A stretch of 64,000 nucleotides of DNA from Owenia fusiformis. Taxonomy: Eukaryota > Annelida > Polychaeta > Sabellida > Oweniidae. Shown here piece after piece: positions 26,266 through 35,200 of this stretch. The DNA lies in NCBI GenBank assembly GCA_903813345.2, contig CAIIXF020000007.1, positions 8,129,730 through 8,193,729 on the forward strand, written 5' to 3'. A program made the position numbers and the translations under genes. Position 1 is the stretch's first letter. Each line of letters starts with the position of its first letter. The notes under the pieces are model-generated. The model was not told the origin of the DNA. It did not search any database and saw nothing but the letters and a program-made list of their open reading frames with translations.

Positions 26266-29200
26266 TTTATAAATTTATTTCAATGGCTGTGCCATACTGG
26301 CATTAATAGCCATGTCTTTATATATATTGAAATGACATATGATATAAATAATATAAAAAGATCAAAGATACAAAATAAAAACACTTCATGTGTATGTGTG
26401 TGACTAAAAAGGGACTGTTCATTAGGCCGTATAGTATTCTATCTTTGATTACTAATGGTTTCGAGGTGAGATGCGAATAGTTTTATCAATTCTATGTTTT
26501 TTGCTTTGCTCAACATGTCGCAACCATAGAGCAGGGTATGTATTTTTTCAAGTTGGGGCATAACTTTAAAATTGATTTCTGGGAAATTATGCTGGACTTC
26601 ACCGAACAAAGTTTTCATGGTTGGCTTTGTAAGGTTACATCTGAAGAAAAAATGTCTCAACGTTTCAGATTCAACGCCACATAAACAAACAGGCGAATCC
26701 ACAGTAGTAAAGTTGTGAGCATGAAACTGGGAGCGAAGGAATAAATCACATCTGATTCTGTTTAATGGTATCTCTTGACTCCTTTTAATTTCCATATCCA
26801 TGGTTGTAATCAATGAGTTGCCATGCATCAATTTCAAAAGCCTTTTAAAGGAGGTCAATGATTGAGAATTTCTAGTGTCGGCATTAAGACCATTCCATTC
26901 TGTTAAGCATCTGAAAACACACGATCGTGACAATAAGCTGCCCCTCTTCCTCGGAAGTTGGTACTTTCTAATGTGCCTTAGATTTACATTGATGTTACGA
27001 TGCTCATATTTCTCAAAAATTTCGTTAACATAGGAGACAGACAAGGAGTTAGATACTTTATACATAAGGTACATTCTGTGATGATATCTTCGTGTTTCAA
27101 GTGGTAACCAGTTTAATGCATTTAAGACCTTTGTCGTGCTTGAACCATACATAGCCCCAGAGACATGTACTGCAGATCTGTAATATAATGAGTCCAGAAG
27201 TTGCAAACAAGTAGCACTTGCACACCCAAAGACAATATCACAGTACTCGAAGTGAGGTAGTATAAAGGATTGGAAAATATTCTGCATATGTTTACTTGGT
27301 AGCTTTAACCTCAAAGCACACAACGGACTAAGCAATTTATTGATCTTTTTTACAAGGCACTTTATGTGCTCGTCAAATTTCAAGTGTTGATCAAGTATCA
27401 AACCGAGATGTTTATGGTAACAACTATTTTGAACAACATTTCCTTCAAGGTGAAAAACTTCATTGACTTGGTCTTTGGAACGACTCGAACGGAATGTCAC
27501 CTGCGCACTCTTAGTTGCATTGAACGTCAATTTCCACACTCTTGACCAAGAACATATAGTGTCCAGATCATGTTGTAAGGAATTGAATTGTTCATTCCGG
27601 TTAGTTTCATTATAAGGGCAGTATAAAGATGTATCGTCGGCAAAAAGGTAGCACTTATTTTCCAAATTATCTGGTATATCGTTGATATATATCAAGAACA
27701 ATAAAGGCCCTAGGATTGACCCTTGTGGTACCCCTGCATTGATGTAGTTTTCTGTTGAAGTTTTTGACTCTTGCCCATCAATAACTACTTTTACTCGTCT
27801 ATTGGTGAGATATGAACTTAATAATTTAATCATGTTCTCGTTTATACCATAACCTTTTAGTTTCTCGAGAATATATTTGTGAGGCATAGAATCAAAGGCA
27901 GCTGATATATCAAGAAATGTTCCTTTAATCTCTTCACCGTTTTCAATACAATTTGTTAAGTAATCTACAATTGTTAATAGTTGAACTTGGCAGCCATGAC
28001 CCGGGATGAAACCGCTTTGTAGATTGTACAGCAAATTATTAGCCTGGACATGTTTAAATATAGCATTAAAAATTATTCTTTCGAATACCTTTGATATGGA
28101 GCACAAGAGAGTTATGGGTCTGTAGTTAATGAAATTTGATTTTGAACCTTTTTTATGAATTGGTACAATATTTCCCAGTTTCCAGAGAGTTGGAAATGTA
28201 TTTTCATGGATAATTTTGTTGAACAATTTCGCAAGAGGTTTAGAGAGAGCACTTGATGCCATTTTCAACATTCTATTATTAATATTATCATATCCCCCAG
28301 CTTTATTTGTATCTAAACATTTTAGAATTTGGAGAATTTCATCTTCAGTCACAAGTATGTTATTTAATAAGTTGTTTGTTCTACTTTGAAAGGGTACCTC
28401 TGGAAGTTCTTCGTTAATGTGATATTTCTCTACAAAATAGTCTAAGAAAATATTTGCTTTGTCAATGCTAAGGGTTTTTGGAATGTTATTAATGTCATTG
28501 ATAACGGGAATTCGGGTATTTTTACAGTTTCCAATAAAAATTTTAATAATATACCAGTAACTTTTCGAACCTGGTTTAGCATCTAATTTACTTAAGATTC
28601 TTTTCTCATGTTCAAGTTTCGCAGTTTCAATTTCGGTTAATACCTGTGATGCATACTCTTTATACCGCAAAAAATGTTGGTGATTATTGTTTTTCTTAAA
28701 TTTGTAATAGAATTTATTACGTTTATTGATTAACTTACGCAGGTCGTCATTAAACCAAGGTTTATCTTTACTATTAATTTTGATAGTTCTGTTAGGAATA
28801 GATCTATTGAAAATGTTTGAAAGTCTCTTAGTAAATTGTTCAGTTAGTTCATCAATAGAGTTGCTGTTTTGGATTAAGTTGTCAAAATTTTCATTTCTGA
28901 TCAAATCGTTCATGTTCTCAAGTTCCGCTGCTTGATAATTCCATATTTTTCTCGTGTAAGGAGGATCCTTAATTACACCTAAAAATAACTGAAATATAAT
29001 AGTCGAATGGTCAGTGTTCCCTATTGGGGTGTCAACTTCATGGGATTGGATACTAAAGGGGTTATTTGTAATGATCAAATCGATACAGGATTTAGATGTG
29101 CTTGTGATTCTAGTTGGTTCATCGACAGTTTGACTCAGATTCATTGACGTTAACAAATTCCCAAGCTCAATACCGGCAGGGTTTTGAGTATCACCATCCC

Positions 29201-32200
29201 ACCATAATGGATTCCTTGCGTTAAAATCGCCAAGGGCATAAATAGCATGTGGGTTTTGAAGCTTTGCTCGTTCAACTGTGCGTGAAAAGTTTGAAAAGAA
29301 TGCTTTCATCTCATTGGTTGTTTGAGAAGGTGATCTATAGTACGTTCCAAGTAAAATCCGCTTGTGATTTATAACCAGATCAATCCATATAGAATCAGAG
29401 TTTACCATTAGGTCTTCTTTAAGCTGACAGTGGATATCATTGGATACATACACAAGGATTCCGCGGTTTGAGTTTGTATATATGGGATCTTGAAATCCTT
29501 CTATATTAAACGATTCCAATTCCGCATTTGTTAAATTACCGACTTCACAAAGAGCTGCAATGTGGCAACTCTCTTGTCTCATCCGATGAGTAAATGCAGT
29601 AAACCTAGCCCCTTGGTGTGCTTTAAGACTATTTATATTCGAGAAGAGTAGTTTGACATGATCAGGACCAGGATTTACTTCAATATCACCCATAGCTAAT
29701 AACAGATGTTCAATGTTTGGAAGATACGCAACTATACCAAATGAAGGCACAAGTGTACACAATCCAACTGTTAATGTAAGATGTACTACGAACCTTGGGT
29801 TGAATGCATGATAGTACCCAATCATGCTCTGTGTAATAAGAAGAGGTAAAATGACAAAGAGAAGGGCAGCAAATTGTATATAGAGGATGGCAATCAGGAT
29901 TTTACAAACACATGTAATACTCAGGGGTATGTATATTTTATACGTCATCATTATCAAATAGCAGAGTAACAAGCCAACCGATACATTTCCAAGAGTACCC
30001 TTACTACATATGGTGTATTTTAACTTTGGTGTTTTTGAGAAATTATGATCAGATTGAAGTATTACCCCAGATATATTATTGAAACAGCCAATGCTGGCTC
30101 TCCAAGTTTGTAGACAAACACCCATCCTACTCTATCAGTACATATCGCAAATTAATCCTAGTGCAACATAATGGCCTAGAACAGCATATAATGCTCTACC
30201 TTATAATATTATTAGAATGAATTGAATAAAATGCGAATATAAAAATAAAACAGCGTATTAAGATTAGCCTCGTTTGCAGTCACACACACGCACACACACA
30301 ATAAGGTAATAAATGAAGATTGCTAAAAACACCAAGTCGATTTGACTTGATTTATGAAAGTGTATCAATTGACGGACTCCCAGTAAAACAATTAAAAGAG
30401 TCAGTCGTACATATATAGAATAAGAAGGCAATATATACAATCATTTCATAGTTACACATAGTTATCATTCCACTCTTATTTTAATATAACACATGCGTAG
30501 CGGTACTACTATACCCTTATCGGGCAGAGAATTAAACGTAAACACGGGAAACATGCGATCAAATTTAATCGTCAAAACTGCTGACCAAGGAACGTCTCCA
30601 ATTGCTCGATTTATGTTTCGTGTCGGTCATATGTAGGCTATACACGTAGTTAATAGTTTGTTGTGTGATCAAACGTGCTAAATATATAACCAGGTACAGA
30701 CTATAGTATTGGCTAATATCCATCGACTTTCAGCCTTCACTGCATGCATGAATGAGAACAAAAATAGTCATTAGGCTCAGCCAGGTTAGAGTCAATCGAT
30801 AAATGGTTTTTGACAACCCGTGACCAAGGTCGCTAATGTAAACATAAACAAAGTCACACTGTGTGTTTCGAATTCATGTGAGCTCAGGAACGTGTGCCTG
30901 TTTGAAATGTTAAAATATCATATAAGGTTTATACGATTGAGTCCAAGTCATCATTCACGTCTATCTTGAACTTCCTGCCACCATGCGCAACACCCCATAT
31001 ACTGCCGTTAAACGCGTACGCCCTTTCGAAATCATCATGGGTTTTCACTCTGTGCAACAGTTTTTGGTTTTCTGGAGATAAGTCATCAAAAATGATGTAA
31101 TTTGTCCCTTTCAACTTTTTCTTAGATGCCATTACCAAGCTTTTGTCCCCCCTGAATTTAAATTTCACTAAGATCGCTGGGGGTTTGCCATCACGTCCCT
31201 TGCCCACTCTATGGGAAACTTCAATACATTCAGAGCTCAGTGAGAGCCCCATTTTGGCATTTATTAGTTCAATTGCCTTGTCAGTTGTGTTTTCACTGTT
31301 ATTGACAGGGGTAGGGAGGGGGACACCATGGATTCTTACAGAGTTTTTTCTGGAATACTGATTGTTGTGGTTGACCTCTTTGGATAACGAGAGAAGGTCC
31401 TTCTTGAGGTCGACATTACTTTGAGAAATTTTTTTTACCTGCTTCTGGAGAGATTCGTTTTCGTGCCTAAGTCTTACCACTTCGGTTTCAACCATCGCTA
31501 ATGCCTCGGCAACTGATTCGGTAATAATCTGCTTCATATCAGTCCTCAGAGTCTTCAAATCACTTGCTAGTATTGATATACTCTCATATAGCTGAGACAT
31601 GCCGTCAACCGAATTTTTCTCCGCCATTTTATCCGTTGATTTTCAAATCACACAATGGAAAAATATAAATGTATTCCGTATGGTATCCGAACTAATCCAA
31701 GTCCTCCAGAACTGAATGTTTATATATAGTGACACAATGTAGATTCAGTTATAGCAGTGTTCAGTCCCAAAAATGCGATAAAGTACGATAATAGAGATAA
31801 ATTTCGGGAGCTCGACAATTATTATTTCTTAGAACATATGTTACAATGATAGCAAATAAATGGACTTATTTGTTATTACTAAGTTACAACACGTGTCATA
31901 TGTTAATGCCTTGTATTTTCTTAAATGCTAGAAATGGTAATGCATTTGTAAATGAAATATTCATAAATATTCTAGATTATTAGCCATACGAAAAATGTTA
32001 ATGGCCGATGGCATAAATATTATGATGTCGCTATCGTGAATTAAAATAAATGATGTTTCAAGGTAGAATAAAAGCAAGCTTTGTTCACAACTGTCTATAT
32101 CTGCTTCCCTATTCAACATAACATTTTTGCTTTTTAGGAAGCTTCAACATATTGCCAATGGAGGGGTCTGTTGCATCATATGGAATACAATATCAGCAAC

Positions 32201-35200
32201 GTTGTCGTTTCGTGTGTTACAGAAATAGCATTTGAACAGGGACGCTTCTTTTTGTAGGCCCCGTTCTGTAATAAAATCAAAACATTTTTAATTAAATATG
32301 GTTGCCTCGTTTCATTCTTAAGAATGCTATATAGCTGCCTCGTTTCCTTGAGAAACATGCCTCGTTTCCTAAGTGAGAGAATTGATATGTAAATATCTCA
32401 GCAATGCCAGTATTGATTTCTAATTTGTAATCATATTATAAAACCGGAACTTATGAACTATTTACTTGCCAAATATTAAGTTTTAATTTGAAGGATAAAA
32501 GCACAAAAATTGTAAAAAACAAAAATCTTACCGAATGAAATTTTTTCACGCGCCGCCATTTTGATACGAGGCAAAACCTCCCTCGTTTCCAGTTCATCCC
32601 CAGTGAAGGTAGTGCATAAAATAAATATAGATATATGTTTTCTCTTGGGGCTGTAGTCCGAAACGAAAACGCTTCCAAAAGACCTAGTACATGTAGCCTA
32701 TAGAGCATGGCCGATACTAAGCGCTCTAGAAATTTTACCGAAGAAGAGCTTCATTATTTAAAACACGTCATGCAAGATCGACAATATGGATACTGAGTGG
32801 GTACAGCCACGTTGGTTCAAACCACGTGTAACACACAATCACTGCGACCGGTCGCACGGTGAAGTACTTAAAAATACAAGCCGAAAACTAGCTGTTTTTG
32901 ATAGCATCACAAACATGTTAAACATAATGCATATGTTGTGCAATTTTAATATATCATAGATCGAATATCGAACTATACGTCCTAGAATTTCTATATAATT
33001 TCATATTAATTTAAGACATTTTTCTTGAACTTAAATCACTGCGACTGGGTACCACCGGTCGCTTAAATTTGGGCCATTTTAGGGGTATTTCACTGCGACG
33101 TCGCAGGAAATTCTACCGATCGAAGTCGCACGAGATTGATGAATAGGACGTAATCGCTAAAAAGGGCCCTTGCGACATCGCAGGCTTGCGAAGTGCTTGC
33201 GATAGCTAGATGAATGACCCCTCAGTAGAATATAGATGTCTCTCTAAATCATCACTCAGGAACAATTTGTCCCCATCTCCATTTGTTATACAAAGACGAC
33301 AACAATTTAATGTTTTATAAAAATGGACATATCGGCTAAAAGGGGATAATGTCCCGTCGGTTATGATTTCTTTTACACAGAGTGACACTTGGTTGGATTA
33401 AGTAACAATCGTTCTCAATCTTCTCGAGGCGCCTAATCAAAAGGGAGGCCATTGTTTATCAGCTACAACTGTTACATATCATCCATAATTTTATTCCCGC
33501 ATTTTAAACGTGTAATCGCTGTCATATTGAGCTTCTTAACAGAGGTTCCTTTGATCAAAGTCGCCAAAAGTTGGGTAACGCGCGCATTTTTATATATCTT
33601 TAAATTGTAAGTCTCGATCATGGCCCAAATTGTGGCGACCTTGATCTTAGGAACCTCTGTTAAGAAGCTCAATATTACAGGGATCGTGATCAATTTATGC
33701 TTTCTTCAGTCATTGATACTCTTATTATGTTGATAGGGCGATTACAATGTTATACTGATAGATTGGAGTGGTGGGGCCGACATATCTCTTCTGCAGTACC
33801 CTCAAGCGGCTTCGAACACGCGCATGGTGGCAGGAATGATCGCATACTTCCTTGATGAGCTGTCAAGGAGGGGACAGATAAGCAAGAGCCGTGTCCATTG
33901 CATTGGTCACAGCCTTGGTGCTCAGACATGTGGCTTTGTTGGAAAGAAAACAAGCGGTCTTGGAAGGATTTCAGGTGAGTCAAAAGATATCACCGATTTC
34001 ACAGGGTATTTGCTAAAAGAACGTTTGGCGTGCCCAACATCGAATGCCTATTCGTCTCAATTTATTTTTGAATTGTTGGTATTGACATATGCAATTATTG
34101 CAAGCTTCATGGTATCATGCTTCTCTATGTTTGTATATCCTCACTCATAACTTTAATCACATCCTTATTCATGTCTACATTGTATTACTATTGAGTCAAC
34201 TCTCGTTATTTCCATACGTCTTGTAGGCCTCGATCCCGCTGGCCCAAATTTTGGCGACCTTGACACCAGGGGTCATATCTGGAGGACTGACGCAGATTTT
34301 GTAGACATTATCCACACCAACGGTGGCGACAACCTCATTAATTACGGCATCGGGAAACAAGTCGGAGATGTCGACTTCTATCCCAATGGTGGCGGTCGAC
34401 AGGCAGGATGTGGTATTTCCCTCATGAAACAGCCCATTGGAAAGGAAGAAAGGAAAGCTCCCAAGCCTGCACTGTACATGAAGAAGAAGTACGTGTCAAA
34501 GGGAATTGCTGCGATTGAAGCTGGAATGAATGCTGTTGCATATGGAGGTATGGTATATTGGCCTTAATTCGACTTGTTTTCACAGCATACAATTACTCAG
34601 ATGCGAGTAGGTAGGTACCAGTTCCGCCACCAGGTGGCTGATTCGGGGGAATTAACATGGCAGGATTCCCTTAAACTTGAATATGCATCAGTTTTAGTGG
34701 TTCACTTTTCATATTACCTTTTAATGTATCTGATAGTTATTCAAATTAAAATATGTCCAGTAAAAGAAAATATTATCTACCCAACACATGAAAAGATATT
34801 TCACTTTTTGTGGTTTTACAACATGGGGTCTATGGGGAATCTCCCCGACCTAGAAGTCATATTTTCAAAGAAAATTAAATTTTCAAAGTTGATAAACTCT
34901 TTTGAAAATCACATTTCCGAATGTAATTTTACATGTAGATTCCAAATATGATATCAGTTTGACTGAATTGTGAATTTTTAATGACGTAAATCAAGATTAT
35001 TTCTACTCGCATCTGGGATATTCAACTTGTTCGTGAATTTACATAATTATGATGGATATAGGTTGTGCTTGAATCTTAATAAACGAATAAGCTTTTCGTG
35101 GTTCGCTCTTTAATCGAAAAGGTACGAGAATATGTACTAAAAAGCCCTCAAGAAGGACAAAACTTGATTGGTCAATATTTTCCAACAGTACTGTATTTCG

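Larger units (their letters stand above)
26238..31720 (-). mobile_element. Near full-length non-LTR retrotransposon (LINE) with two intact ORFs
   Basis: Reading on the minus strand: a short 5' part, ORF1 (31627-30929), an 803-bp gap with a CA-repeat, ORF2 (30125-26439), about 170 bp of 3' tail, and a poly-A tail that appears on the plus strand as 27 T at 26238-26264. Both long frames are open, which suggests recent insertion. The 5' limit near 31.7 kb is an estimate, and no target-site duplication could be recognised. The architecture fits the CR1/L2/Jockey assemblage; the exact clade needs a tree. Confidence 0.9.
24629..33225. mobile_element. 8.6-kb inverted-repeat element disrupted by a LINE
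   Basis: The outer ends are inverted copies: CTGAGGGGTCATTCATC at 24629 and its reverse complement ending at 33225, each followed by 'agctatcgca' and several CTGCGACGTCGCAG-like palindromes. A second pair of long inverted segments, about 24836-25180 and 32300-32620, is about 90% alike and carries three to five copies of GAAACGAGGC on each side. Removing the LINE (26238 to about 31.7 kb) leaves about 3.1 kb with no transposase. The right side is longer and includes a Myb/SANT-like fragment at 32707. No clear target duplication was found, so the superfamily is open; Harbinger is one guess because that group carries such Myb-like proteins. Confidence 0.75.

Noticed and set aside
25908-26306. 132-codon plus-strand frame
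   Set aside because: Ends in a run of phenylalanine codons that is the poly-A tail of the antisense LINE; it crosses the insertion junction.
26238-31830. Target-site duplication of the LINE
   Set aside because: A partial likeness between sequence before the T-run and 'atgatgtttcaaggtag' near 32050 is too weak to accept.
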